Positions 12,401-22,253 of a DNA stretch of 64,000 nucleotides are shown here, piece after piece. Source of the stretch: Maratus speciosus (lineage: Eukaryota; Arthropoda; Arachnida; Araneae; Salticidae); contig OZ010791.1 of the NCBI GenBank assembly GCA_963932465.1, forward strand, positions 324,279,283 through 324,343,282, in the 5' to 3' direction. Every line of letters begins with the position of its first letter. Positions within the stretch are counted from its first letter, which is position 1. Position numbers and translations under genes: made by a program. The notes under the pieces were generated by a model that saw nothing but the letters and a program-made list of their open reading frames with translations, ran no database searches and had not been told where the DNA came from.

Positions 12401-14676
12401 ACCACACGTAACTTTGTTGAAATAGAGTCGCTTTTTATAACAGAATGATGCGGAAGATAATATACTTTGTTGCTTGCAGGATTTGAGTTTTTGTCGATAA
12501 GTGTCATATGACCAAGGTCTTCATATTGCTTCATAAAATTTCTATACTCATTTTCAAAATTTTTATCAAATTGAAATTTTCTCTCCATAGCAAACAAACG
12601 TGACACTGCCATGGATTTAGAATCGCCTAATGACATCACATCTTTATAAACTGGCAATTTAACTTCAAATCTACCTTCTGGTGTTACCTTGTAAGTTGAA
12701 CAAAAATGTTGTTCACAAAATTCTTCTTCCTCAGACAAATGGGGTTTATTAACATCTATTTCTTCTGCTTGCCAAAATTTTTGTAATAATAGATCAACAT
12801 TGGATTCGTTTTCAACACTAAGAAAATGAGATTGAATACTAGAAGAATATTTACATTTAGGTTCCAATTTTCCGGCTACCACCCAACCAAACATAGTGTT
12901 TTGGGCAATTGGCTCATTCTCGGTACTAACAATTCTACCATACCTTAAAATAGTAAAGAAACAGTCAGATCCCAAAATAATATCACATTCTTCTGGTTTC
13001 ATGAAATCTTCATCTGCTAACGTAATATTTTTAAGATACTCTATATTTTTTGTGTCAAGTAATTCTGCAGGTAATTGAGATGTCACTTTAGGCAGGATGT
13101 ATGCCTGAACCTTTAAGGACTCAGTAGAAAGCTTTGAACCTACTGTAAGAGTTACTGAACCACGAGTTTGTCCAGCCAATACTCCAGCAATTCCATTTAA
13201 TCGAATTCTGTCATTCTTTCTTTTTAACCCTAAAGTTCTTATGACATTTTCACTAACAAAAGAACATTCCGAACCAGAATCGAGTAGAGCTCTAAAAGAG
13301 TAAGGTTTATTTTCATTATTATATAAGAGAACTTTAGCAGTAGGTAGGAAAGAAACACATTTTGAATTATTGAAAGAAGCACTAGAATTAATTTGTAATT
13401 CGTGAGATGTCGACTCCTGTACAAATTCTTTATTTGACTGGTGGTTTTTATTCTCAGATGAATTTGGAAAAACTTTATTTTCAAACTTAGCAGTGCAAGC
13501 ATTATTACTTTTATTCTCTTCATGTAAGAGTGTATTATGTTTACTTTCACATTTAAAGCATTTCAAATGAGAATTTGGACATTCCTTAACTTTATGAGAG
13601 TTTAAACATAAAAAACAACAGTTATTACGCTTAATAAAGTTCTTTCGAGTAACAACATCCATGGATTTAAATTTAATACATTTATAGAGCGGATGTATTC
13701 CTTGACACTTTAAGCACACCTTTGATTGCTTATCATTAGAACTGTACTTGGAACCAACAAAATTTGAACTTTTGGAATGTTTCACATCACTTTCATTGTT
13801 AGAGATGAGCTCTAAAGAAGAACATCTTACACTTAAGAAATCAAAAAATTCTTTCAAAGTAGGAAATTCATTTTCTGTACTTTCAATGGACCAAAGTCTT
13901 CGGCTTTCCGGATCAAGTTTTTGAAATAACAAATATATTAACCATGGGTCTCTATTTGTAGCTTCATCACCAACAGCTTTCAAACCCCTAATAACTTCAT
14001 CACTAGTATTCAGCAAATTTCTTATATTTATGCTATTAGGATGCAGAACTGATTTTTGTTCTAAAAATAATTTAATCAAAGAATTAACAATTTGTTTCTT
14101 TTTATCATATCGATTTAACAACTTTTCCCAAGCTTCTTGATAAGATTCATTAGAAAGGGGAATATGCTTAATTAATGTAGCTGGTTCTTCAGAAAGTAAC
14201 CCTTTAAGATACTGGAATTTCTGAATGTTACTTAAACCTACTTGTGAATGGACAGTGGAAACAAACATATCCTTAAAATTTGTCCATTCTGAAAACTTTC
14301 CAGAAAATACTGGAATATTCAATTTTGGTAGTCTAATATTACATTGATTAGGAATAGTAACAGAAGAACCTTGCACAGAATTGTGTGTTGCAACATTAAC
14401 AACTTCTGAAGGATTCAAAGAATCTAGTTTGTTTTGATATTTAGTTTTTAACTGAAAATACCTGTCTTCAAATTCTGCTAATTCAGAATCATCATCATTT
14501 AAACAAGAATCTAATCTTAAGAACTCTTTAAGTAAATCATCTAATCTTTGTAATCTAATCAAAATTTCATTTTTAGTATTCACATTATCAAAACTATTCT
14601 CTAATCTAGTTACAGAGCCTTTCACTCTACCTCTCTCAATTTTAATTTGAGCAGATTTTTTTTCATAATCATCCAT
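9451..14676 (-). CDS. BEL/Pao Gag-Pol polyprotein
   Basis: Single 1741-aa polyprotein that supplies capsid, protease, reverse transcriptase/RNase H and integrase for copying and inserting the element. Domains in order: Gag region with a DUF1759-type block (about 110-250, LNIPVFSGKFSEW); CX2C-type zinc knuckles (about 317-395); DUF1758 aspartic protease with LLDSGSE (D466); reverse transcriptase with YIDD at 879-882; Pao-type A17 segment; RNase H with GFSDAS (D1054); integrase HHCC zinc finger (about 1366-1410) and DDE core D1441, D1507, E1561; C-terminal DUF5641-like domain (about 1640-1738). All expected catalytic residues are present, with no frameshift or stop. Start chosen at the ATG 14674-14676; a TTG three codons upstream has no ATG before an in-frame stop at 14719-14721. 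Gag and Pol share one frame, as in many BEL/Pao elements. Small ORFs on either strand inside it are shadows. Confidence 0.96.
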   Translation of the reverse strand: MDDYEKKSAQIKIERGRVKGSVTRLENSFDNVNTKNEILIRLQRLDDLLKEFLRLDSCLNDDDSELAEFEDRYFQLKTKYQNKLDSLNPSEVVNVATHNSVQGSSVTIPNQCNIRLPKLNIPVFSGKFSEWTNFKDMFVSTVHSQVGLSNIQKFQYLKGLLSEEPATLIKHIPLSNESYQEAWEKLLNRYDKKKQIVNSLIKLFLEQKSVLHPNSINIRNLLNTSDEVIRGLKAVGDEATNRDPWLIYLLFQKLDPESRRLWSIESTENEFPTLKEFFDFLSVRCSSLELISNNESDVKHSKSSNFVGSKYSSNDKQSKVCLKCQGIHPLYKCIKFKSMDVVTRKNFIKRNNCCFLCLNSHKVKECPNSHLKCFKCESKHNTLLHEENKSNNACTAKFENKVFPNSSENKNHQSNKEFVQESTSHELQINSSASFNNSKCVSFLPTAKVLLYNNENKPYSFRALLDSGSECSFVSENVIRTLGLKRKNDRIRLNGIAGVLAGQTRGSVTLTVGSKLSTESLKVQAYILPKVTSQLPAELLDTKNIEYLKNITLADEDFMKPEECDIILGSDCFFTILRYGRIVSTENEPIAQNTMFGWVVAGKLEPKCKYSSSIQSHFLSVENESNVDLLLQKFWQAEEIDVNKPHLSEEEEFCEQHFCSTYKVTPEGRFEVKLPVYKDVMSLGDSKSMAVSRLFAMERKFQFDKNFENEYRNFMKQYEDLGHMTLIDKNSNPASNKVYYLPHHSVIKSDSISTKLRVVFDGSCKPPNANSLNSVLAVGQIPQPNLFTILIRFRANPIAFTADIQQMYRQVLIAPEDQDLQRIVWRDSAYSAIKEYRLQTITYGTSSAPFLATRCLFQIGKDIERDDPVTASIIKDSFYIDDCMSGSISSEESIRVIEKLSLVLENRGFHLRKWRSNSSDVVNHLSSNSLESTNLEIHPDDCSKALGLIWDSSNDVFVFKVNLQFDDNITKRKFLSQSAKLFDPLGFLAPCTVSIKMFYQQLWLMKLDWDTALPENFQANWKKFQEEFEQVCSIRIPRWIQVSSKELILHGFSDASESAYAAIIYVVQPGEVKSKVTILVAKSKVAPLKSVSIPRLELNGALLLSRLYSALVTILNTFIIKFYAWTDSQVVLSWLSSHPRCWKPYVANRTSEILDSVPSDCWRYVPGKENPADIASRGLSPKDLPDCSLWWEGPKWLSLSQEHWPEQPQIKTNLDTVNKEKKNSKFCFPVTVNNSLIDLLFEKYFSFTKIVVVLAFCIRFVRNCKQKVGKMNTSPLSKGKFLPLSTNERRHSGNLIISYIQQLYFADEISCIRSNRPVSKKSSLFSLCPFIDSDGLLRVGGRLRNSPLQYNAKHPVILPTQHKLSVLIVKYFHVMHFHAGLNLLMGIIRQSYWIVRAKKIIKNCIHKCVTCCRYRAASSKQLMGDLPLNRVTPNRPFSGIDYAGPINILKYRGRGAKTTKCYIVLFVCFATKALHLELVSDLTSEAFIASLNRFCSRRGAPQHVYSDNATTFVGAKRQLSDLYKFICSIERNEKNCYFLSQRNIEWHMIPPVSPHFGGLWEAAVRSVKFHIKRVIGNTNLTFEELYTFLTQIEAILNSRPLVAIDSDNNSDGINILTPSHFLTGDVITSPAEPLNEENLSLRSRWDIVQKFKLCFWKRWSIDYLSTLQNRKKWRVNTENFKVNDVVILKEDNVPPSVWPLGKIIEIHPGKDGIVRVVTVKTTRGIFKRPIVKLCLLPLHQE

Positions 14677-15295
14677 TTTACACAATAACTTATAAGCAGA
14701 ATAATTTCCAAAATAAAATTAATCAGATAACTTGAAAACAAAACTAATCAAAATTACTTCAAAATCAAAAGTAATCAGAATTGCTTCAAAACAAAACTAA
14801 TCAAATTAAGTTCAAAAACAGAAGTAACTGAATTAAATTCAAAAACAGAACAAATCAAAGTCAAAAACAGAACTACTATAAAATGTTCATAATTATTCTT
14901 TCATACAAACAATAGAATTTTCTGTTCTCAAATGTGCATAAAATTAAAAATCTTCAAAATTCTTCAATGTAAAATAATAATTCACCATAATAATTAAATA
15001 TTCAAATATTTCAAGCAAATAAATCATAATGTTCTTGAGAACAACAAGTAAATAAATCATAATAATCTTGAGAACAATTTTCTTTTTCAAGAATTATCAA
15101 AACATAATATTGTAGAATACTATTTTTTCTTATTTTATCAATTCAATAAAGAAGATACTAAATTGTTCTCATATTCTAAAATAATATCTTGCTAAATGCA
15201 ACTTCAGTAGAAAAATTAAGCTTTAGCATCAAAGAACAATTTCAAAACAAAGCAAGTACTCACATATCACGCCTAAGTGCCTCCAATTTTCTTTA
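14677..15295 (-). other. 5' leader of the BEL/Pao element with degenerate short tandem repeats
   Basis: Untranslated stretch between the 5' LTR and the Gag-Pol start. About 14720-14880 holds roughly five imperfect ~30-bp units of the type CAAAACTAATCAAAATTACTT. No ORF in it resembles a known domain. Confidence 0.6.
15268..15285 (-). other. Candidate primer-binding site of the BEL/Pao element
   Basis: On the minus strand, TGGAGGCACTTAGGCGTG starts 10 nt inside the 5' LTR. Primer-binding sites complementary to tRNA 3' CCA ends begin TGG. I could not match the 18 bases to a specific tRNA from memory, and a 10-nt spacer is longer than usual, so the exact primer is open. Confidence 0.45.
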
Positions 15296-15725
15296 TGTAG
15301 AGAATTTGAAGAAAGAAATCCTTGAAATTTTCTTAATTTTATTTCACAACACAAAAACAAATCTTGACATTCACGAAAACTTAACACACAATGAAACATA
15401 CAGTTCTGGTTTCAGAATCAATTTTCTCTAGTTAAAATTAACACTCTAATTAGTATGCTTTCATCACATGAAAGCCTTAAATTACATTATAAAAATATAT
15501 CCCCTGCCTAAACTGGGTGCAGATAATTAAATAGAATAAAGAAAGACAATAATGCAGCAGGAGCAACATTCTCCATGCCACACTCTCAGTAAAACCAAAC
15601 ATCAAATCACTGATGATGTCATAATTAAGATTTCACAACAGCACAGAATGCATAGTGCTGCCATCTGTCAACAAACAGAATAACTAAACCTTAAATTTGA
15701 TTTCTAATCAGTTTAGCACTGAACA
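15296..15725 (-). repeat. 5' LTR of the BEL/Pao element
   Basis: Same length and, by eye, same sequence as 9001-9430. On the minus strand it would carry the promoter: a TATA-like TATATTTTTATAA stretch lies around 15488-15504, and AATAAA at 15343-15338. It is followed outwards by the second CATTT target copy. Confidence 0.95.
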
Positions 15726-15730
15726 CATTT

Positions 15731-16093
15731 TAAAATGTGAAAGGTTATTTCTTTCATTTTATTCGACTTTAAGAGATGAAAAATGCATTGGGCCTTTTTT
15801 CTACCAAGGTACATATGAATAATTCAGTAAGTTATACTATTGTATAAACACTCATAACTCACAAGAGTGCATATTTTTAAATAAGCATTTTTTGGAGGGG
15901 GGGAGGGTTAAGGTGGGATTCAGGTGTCTAATTAGGTACAATTTAGGTCTGTTCGGAGATCCCTGACAAGAGGCATACAAAAGAAAAAGGCCCTCACACC
16001 CTCCTCGTTTAAATAAAGACCATTTTTTATCACACAAACTGTCCCAAACACATACCCATATTTGCCAATAAGCCGTTTTTCCCAAAAATAAAT
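15731..16093. other. No gene recognised
   Basis: Flank of the retrotransposon. A 77-aa minus-strand ORF at 15852-16085 has no recognisable motif. Confidence 0.4.
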
Positions 16094-16195
16094 ACTTTGA
16101 ACCAGAAAATTTATTTAATTAAATGTGTCTTGCCTCTATGTGGTAGAGATTTGAAATATACTTTATTTCATTAAATAAAATTTCTGGTTTAAAGT
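16094..16195. mobile_element. Short inverted-repeat element (~102 bp)
   Basis: Arms ACTTTGAACCAGAAAATTTA (16094) and its near reverse complement ending TTTCTGGTTTAAAGT (16195) pair over ~25 bp with two mismatches. No clear target duplication was found. Confidence 0.5.
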
Positions 16196-16404
16196 TTTTT
16201 TCTTCTTTCATTACGTGGGAAGGTGGTAATAAGTATGCTTATATTTTTTTTTCTTAAATATTTCATAATTCATATCTATAAAGTATAAAAAATAAAACTC
16301 TAAAATAAAGCACACCGTAATAACAGATTATATTTCTAAAACAAATGTATGAATTAGGTTCAGCTTTGCAAGTCCCATTTTTAATTCAAATCCAATTCAT
16401 TTAA

Positions 16405-16603
16405 CCCCTTGAGAAAGTGATTGTGTTCCTGTAATGTTAAATTCACACCGGATCTTTGAAAATTTTTGTTTCAAAATAAGGAAAAGCAATTTTACAAGTT
16501 TTTTCCATCAAAGTTACAAAAATAAAATTTATTTAAAAGTTTCCGGTGCAAATCTTGATTAAACTTAGGTGAGATAAAATATATCCCATCGCCTCTCAAG
16601 GGG
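16405..16603. mobile_element. TTAA-flanked MITE (199 bp), piggyBac-like target
   Basis: Ends CCCCTTGAGA are inverted and bordered by TTAA at 16401-16404 and 16604-16607. TTAA targets with CCC-starting ends are typical of piggyBac and some other TTAA-using superfamilies. No coding capacity. Confidence 0.75.
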
Positions 16604-17194
16604 TTAATATTCACAACTTTCACGTCTACGGTTAATTTCTTTTCTATTGGTACTACCTAGATGTTTAAGGAAAAATCTTATGTCACGCTGATACTTCAAG
16701 ACTGTATTGTCTGTGAAAACTTCTGTAAAGTAGGTCTTTCCCCCTCTGAAATATTTGTATCTTTAATATGATTTAAGAAAAATAGATAGAAAAACTATTT
16801 TAATTAATAATTTAATAATTATTGATCTATCTAATTGTCCAATTTATTTGAAAATAACTTTTTGAGCCTTTCTGATAATTTTTTTCCCAAAACACTGCTG
16901 CGATGATTTTTTTCATTCAAACAATTTACATAAATTTATATTCATTATGGAATTGGGCTTCATTAGCACAGGATCAACATTCTCTGGAAGTGTAGGAAAA
17001 AAATTTTCAACACCTAAACTTACGCATCCAGATGCATAGGTCACAATAGTTGAATGCGAACAAATCCACACAACGTGGAATAAGGAAAGGCTTTAATGCT
17101 CGTGATATTATTTAAAATGTTTAACTGTTTTTGTTTATTAATCCATAAATTTCATGACTGAAACAAAATTTAAAATACTACTGTAGTAGTTATA

Positions 17195-17373
17195 CAGTCA
17201 AACCTCGTTAACATAAATTTCAAGGCAAATTAAAAGTTTTTCCCTCATGTTATCATCAATAGTTTATATTATTAGTAACAAAATCGTTGTATTAATTTTG
17301 ACAGGCATTGTAGGAACAATTCATATTAAAAGTATACCAGGTTAATTCTGTACATGTTAATGAGGTTTGAATG
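17195..17373. mobile_element. pogo/Tigger-like MITE (179 bp)
   Basis: Left end CAGTCAAACCTCGTTAACAT and inverted right end (CATTCAAACCTCATTAACAT) are flanked by TA at 17193-17194 and 17374-17375. CAGT(C/A)..ACCTCG-type ends with TA duplication are a pogo/Tigger-like pattern. No ORF. Confidence 0.75.
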
Positions 17374-17422
17374 TACTTTTTGTTGTTTAATAGCAACATC
17401 CATCTCCTGTTAGTTTCTGTTT

Positions 17423-17583
17423 CATAGCTGCCAACTTGTACGTATTTTTCTTACCACTAAAATTTTATAGAATTTTTTTATTTATTTAAACGTTAAAATT
17501 GCTTGAATTGCGGTGATTAAATTAACTAAAATTTTCTGTTACATTTTAGTGGTATGAAAAATCCGTACAAGTTGGCAGCTATG
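17423..17583. mobile_element. MITE of the CATAGCTGCCAAC family, copy 1, 6-bp TSD
   Basis: Starts CATAGCTGCCAACTTGTACG and ends with the inverted GTACAAGTTGGCAGCTATG. Flanked by CTGTTT at 17417-17422 and 17584-17589. The internal arms also pair (ACCACTAAAATTTTATAGAA against TTTTAGTGGT), so the whole unit can fold back. No coding capacity. Confidence 0.85.
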
Positions 17584-17680
17584 CTGTTTAGATATTAGGG
17601 CAGATGACTGAAAAAATACATTATCTTAATTCATTTTTTTTTTCAGTTTTATATCTCTATGCCTACATAAAACATCACAT

Positions 17681-17830
17681 CATAGCTGCCAACATCTTAC
17701 GCTTTTTCAGACCACAAAAATTTTATAGTAAATTTTACCTTTTTAAATTGCCGTAATCTGCCGATTAAATAAGGCAAAGATTTCTATTAAATTTTTGTGG
17801 TCTGAAAAAGCGGAAGAGTTGGCAGCTATG
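17681..17830. mobile_element. MITE of the CATAGCTGCCAAC family, copy 2, 6-bp TSD
   Basis: Same terminal repeat CATAGCTGCCAAC ... GTTGGCAGCTATG as the element ~100 bp to the left. Flanked by TCACAT at 17675-17680 and 17831-17836. Its inner arms (AGACCACAAAAATTTTATAG and the inverse) pair strongly. Confidence 0.85.
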
Positions 17831-18385
17831 TCACATTAATGTTAGCTATTTTATCTTATTGTTTCTAAACTTGAAGTGTTGTTTTAAGAATCTACATATA
17901 CTATCTGCATTTTTTAATTACTACATTAATAAAATACCCCAATTTCTAGTGCATACTCTGCTGATCAAACAAACATGTTTAGATCCAGAAATGTTAATAA
18001 ATAAGATTTATCTTATTTCTATTTTCTACATAGTATGCAACATATTTAAAGAAACTTTCTTGATGTAAAATTTATTGGATCGGCTGCAAACTATGTACAT
18101 CTGAAATTAGAGTACACAAAAAGTACTTAAATTCTGTTCAATTAACTTGCTCATTTCATATAAATGTACTATTTGAAAGTTTTATTAAGGTTAAACAATG
18201 GCAGAAAAAAAAAATTGTTGCTTCTTCCCGTAACTCTTCATAGAAATCTAAACACAAATCTTCTAAGTTAAATAAGTTTCTGAAGCAATTTATTGTCACA
18301 GAATGATTCAAACGTGGCTGTGTACATCCCATAAAAAAGTAGAAGTAATAAAATATTTATTGAATATTCATGCATAAGAATTAAA

Positions 18386-18640
18386 TGAGGACGTCAGTTT
18401 CAAAACTTGTCTTATCTAAAAGTTAAAAAATCGAGTTTTCTCTGTCATTCTATTCTACTGGTACTGGTGGACATGAATTGAGAAAACAATACAATCTGCA
18501 AAACACTAGCTTTACTGTGTATTTCTGGCATTGTAAAATCTTGGTTTAGAATGAAGACCAATGGACGTGATCAGAGGTTTTTCACGATTTCTGAAAATTT
18601 GATTTTCTGGATAAGGCGAATTTTGAAACTCATGTCCTCA
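18386..18640. mobile_element. Old inverted-repeat element (~255 bp)
   Basis: Left TGAGGACGTCAGTTTCAAAA and the inverted right end TGAGGACATGAGTTTCAAAA match with two differences, and CTTATC follows at similar distance on both arms. No convincing target duplication remains. Confidence 0.6.
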
Positions 18641-21103
18641 AATATAGCTAATAATTTCAAAAGCAAACTTTAATTAACTCTGATATAAATTTAAGATTTA
18701 TTTATTTTTAAATAACACATAATATAACATACACATCAAAAGAAACTCAAGGTAAGTTTAAATATATAAGTGCATCAATTACACTGTTTATAATTAATGT
18801 TCCAACAGGAACAAACAAAAACTAATGCATTTAAAATAACTTCGGAAAAAAAAATCGCAAGGGAAGGTTGATCTGTATTTTCCATTTGAAGTCAGTCATC
18901 TGGGTAATTACATGAAGTATCTTGTTTTAGAAGTGTTCTAGCCAAATTATCAGGACGGAATGCCATCTTTTCTTAAATGTAGCTAACAAAACTGCTGACA
19001 ATATTTCATTTTCTGCAGTGTAGAGAGGGGATATCATGAATGTCATCAGATGTAAAATGCAGTTCACAAAGCTAGACAAAAAGAGAAAAAAATAGTAAAT
19101 TTTTGTGCATAATCATGTGTTGTGTATATACATATAAAACTGTGGTTTATTTCAGTAAGCTTTATTTAGTACCCTTGTATTTTATTTCAATGAGAGATAT
19201 ATGGGGTCATTCAAAAAAGTCCATTTTGAAATTTTTAAGAAAGAAAAAATATCTTTTGAAAAGGATTGAATACTTATTCAAAAAAGAAACTGAAGGTGAA
19301 TTTGGGATTTTGGCCCCAGCTTAGTATTTTTTTTTTAAATCTTGGATTTTTTGGGTCTGCACAATTTGAAATAACAGCAAAATTGTAAAAATTTTAAGCC
19401 AAGATAGAATTTGTTAAGGCCAAACCTGAAAATTTTAGTCTGTGCAGACCTTTAATGTCTACTGTTATTTCAGTTAATTTTTCTATATACAAGTTAAAAT
19501 TAACAAACATAAAACTTTCCAAATAGGAACCGGCAAATTTGCAAAGAAAAAAAAATTAAGACTTCATATACAAAATTACACTTTGTTTCTATAAACAGTT
19601 TCAGTGTTTAAATAACCATTTTACAAAGGGCCAATTTTGGAGATTTTCTTCAGATTGAAACCTGGTACTTATCAAGTATACCCTACAGATTTCACCCAAA
19701 ATCTTATTTCAAACAACAAAAACCAGCTTTTTGCTATGAAGAAAAGGTGGTTTTATGATTTCATGGAATCCTCTATAATTTTCTTTAAAGGCAGGATACC
19801 ATTCATTGAGCCGAAAAAGTAGGTCAATTTCATCCTCCCCCCCATAGAAAGAATAAAGTACCACAAAAACTGAATTTAACCAGTTATTATTCATAGTTTG
19901 TAGTATAACAGATATTTTTTATTATACAACAACCCCAGTAGCAGAAAATTCTCCATGTGCCTGTGACAGATACTTCGGGGACAAAAAATAATCTGCAGGT
20001 AAAATATTTTTACAATTGAAGCGTTAATTAATCAAACAATCACTTACATGTAACGTTTTTAGACATTTTAAAATATTTTATTAATAACAATATTAACTTT
20101 TTGTATTAAGTAATAAAGAAAGAGCTAAACATAATACTATAAAGCAAAATAAAGGTCTGACAAAGAAGAATCTGCAAAACAGAAAAGAAAATCTGCGAAG
20201 CTCGTCTCCTGTTTCGAACATTCTGCTACCGGGACAACAACTATTAAAACTGATGGCAATATTGTCAGTTGCATATACAACATTTTTAGCATGACATGTA
20301 AAATACAGTTTAAATGGATCACCCAATCATGTTTTTCTTTTTGGAAATAGCAGAATATTTTGTGGGCCCATCAGCCTTTTACATATGTAATTATAATATA
20401 TTCTTTGAGCTACACCGAAGTTAAGAGATAAAAGTTTTCAGAAAAAAGATGACACTTTTTTTCTGAAAACAGTTTTGCCCCCCCCCCCCCCCCAAAAAAA
20501 AAAAAATTAAATTTCAATGAACTGCTGTAAAATTTGTAAAAAGTTTACACCACCATCGTTATTTTATGTCACACAGACCTTTCGATTTGAGACAGACTGC
20601 ACGCAGATTGAAGAGAAAATTTACCATTTTGGCTTTATTTTCAGTCACACAGATAATTTTACAACATCTGTTTTATTTCAGGTCCAAGGTGCATAAAACC
20701 AAGCAAAAAAAAAAAAAAAAAAAAAAAAATACAATTTTATATAATTTTTATTCTTTGAAACCTGAGGAGGAAAAAAAAAGCCAAATTTTCACAATTGGGG
20801 GGGGGGGGGGAGGAGTTTCCAATTTCGAAATTATTTATGTTTCCACAGACATGAGGGAGAAGAGGGGAAAAAAAGGGAGGGGTGAAAAAAAATAACAACA
20901 ATTTAAAAAACAACTCATAAGCATTCAACGTTTATCTTTAAAAATCACACCTTTCAAAACTGCAAGTTTATGTAGTTAAAAAAATTTTTCATTACAACAC
21001 GTTAATTTGGCATGGGCCCGATTATTGAAAATTCATCCTTTTGATTGACACTTGGATAAAAAACATGAAATGGTCCTTAAAAATAGACTTCTACACGGTT
21101 TTC
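18641..21103. other. No gene recognised; homopolymer-rich
   Basis: ORFs are short and without motifs. A 10-bp inverted pair GGTCTGCACA/TGTGCAGACC (about 19356 and 19439) may mark a tiny degraded element. Striking homopolymers: C16 at 20478-20493 followed by A13, A24 near 20706-20729, and G14 at 20797-20810. The 109-aa ORF at 20566-20895 runs through these tracts and is not credible. Confidence 0.5.
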
Positions 21104-21580
21104 TTGATGTGTAATCATAATTATATTTATTAAACCATTTGAAAATTTTAAATGATAAAAAGAGTAGGCATATAAATTTTTAAATACATTATTTTTTTTT
21201 ATCTTTTCTACTTTTTAGTGTTTAAATATTTTGTTGTTGCAGATTCACAGTCAGTTGGCATATTTTCGAAGAAATGATTTGACACATTATCTTCATTGTT
21301 TTTGTACTCATAAACAATTATAACTACACTTCTTCTAAACTGTTTACTCAATGTGTAATCATAATTATATTAATATTAAACTATTTGAAAATTTGAAATG
21401 ATAAAAAAGTAATATTTTTAAATACATTTTTTATTTATTTATATTTTCTACTTTTTAGTGCTTAAAATATTTTGTTACTGCAGATTCACAGTCAGTTGGC
21501 ATATTTTGGCAGAAATCATTTGACACATTATCTTCGTTGTTTTTGTACTCATAAATAATTACAACTGCAAAAATTATTTG
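21104..21580. repeat. Direct tandem duplication, ~244-bp period, two copies
   Basis: TGTGTAATCATAATTATA starts at ~21109 and again at ~21353. Both are followed by the same succession through GCAGATTCACAGTCAGTTGG and TTGACACATTATCTTC to TTTGTACTCATAAA. No ORF is conserved. Confidence 0.8.
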
Positions 21581-22253
21581 GCAATTTATCAACATTTTCA
21601 AAATCACTTTGTGGCAACCTTTATTTACATTTTAAAAACATTCACAGATTGAAATATCTTTATAAAATAGTTATCAATGTATCAAACGCACAAACAATTA
21701 TTTGTTTTATATTGATACCATTTAATATACACATTAAAAAACTATTAGTTTAATTTATGCATAAATAAAACATAACAATTAATACAATATATATATATAA
21801 TAAGAAATAAGCCATATATAGTTAGACATTTTTTATTGGTCGCAATTTCACTTTCACGACAGTTTATAATATTTGCCAAGAAATCACACTTTCTTAATCT
21901 TAACTCGGTCATGACTGAGTTATGTCATAGCCCCTATAATAAAGAAGTATTTGTTACATTAGTGTATAACTTAACATACTCTTTGAAGTAGCAAGAGACG
22001 TCAAGTTACGTCTGTTAACTCAAAAACATTAACGTTTAACATGGATCAGTTTATACCAACCAAAACACGAATTTTCTGCTTAAAATCAATACGAATCCAA
22101 CAACAAAAAAATTCTACAAACTGAAGAGAAAGGAAAGTAATACATATTTTAATACAATTATGGAAAAAAGTCTATAATTAAATGTTTCATATAAATACTG
22201 TCTTTTTTGCTTTGAACAGTTTGAACACATACAAATTTATTAATATTTAAATA

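Larger units (their letters stand above)
9001..15725 (-). mobile_element. Complete BEL/Pao LTR retrotransposon, intact and apparently young
   Basis: A 6725-bp element on the minus strand. It has two 430-bp direct LTRs beginning TGTAG and ending GAACA on the plus strand (TG...CA ends), one uninterrupted Gag-Pol ORF, a purine tract beside the 3' LTR and a candidate primer site beside the 5' LTR. Direct flanks are CATTT at 8996-9000 and CATTT at 15726-15730, a 5-bp target duplication. Reading both LTRs side by side I find no differences. LTRs are identical at insertion and then diverge, so this points to a very recent event. No env-like extra ORF is seen. Confidence 0.97.

Noticed and set aside
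9451..14685. Extra ORFs inside the BEL/Pao gene (for example 13239-13550 and 12896-13078) and a TTG start at 14683-14685
   Set aside because: The small ORFs are shadows of the Gag-Pol frame. The TTG is upstream of a proper in-frame ATG and is not a usual eukaryotic start.
20566..20895. 109-aa plus-strand ORF with Lys and Gly runs
   Set aside because: Most of it is translation of poly-A and poly-G tracts; no motif.
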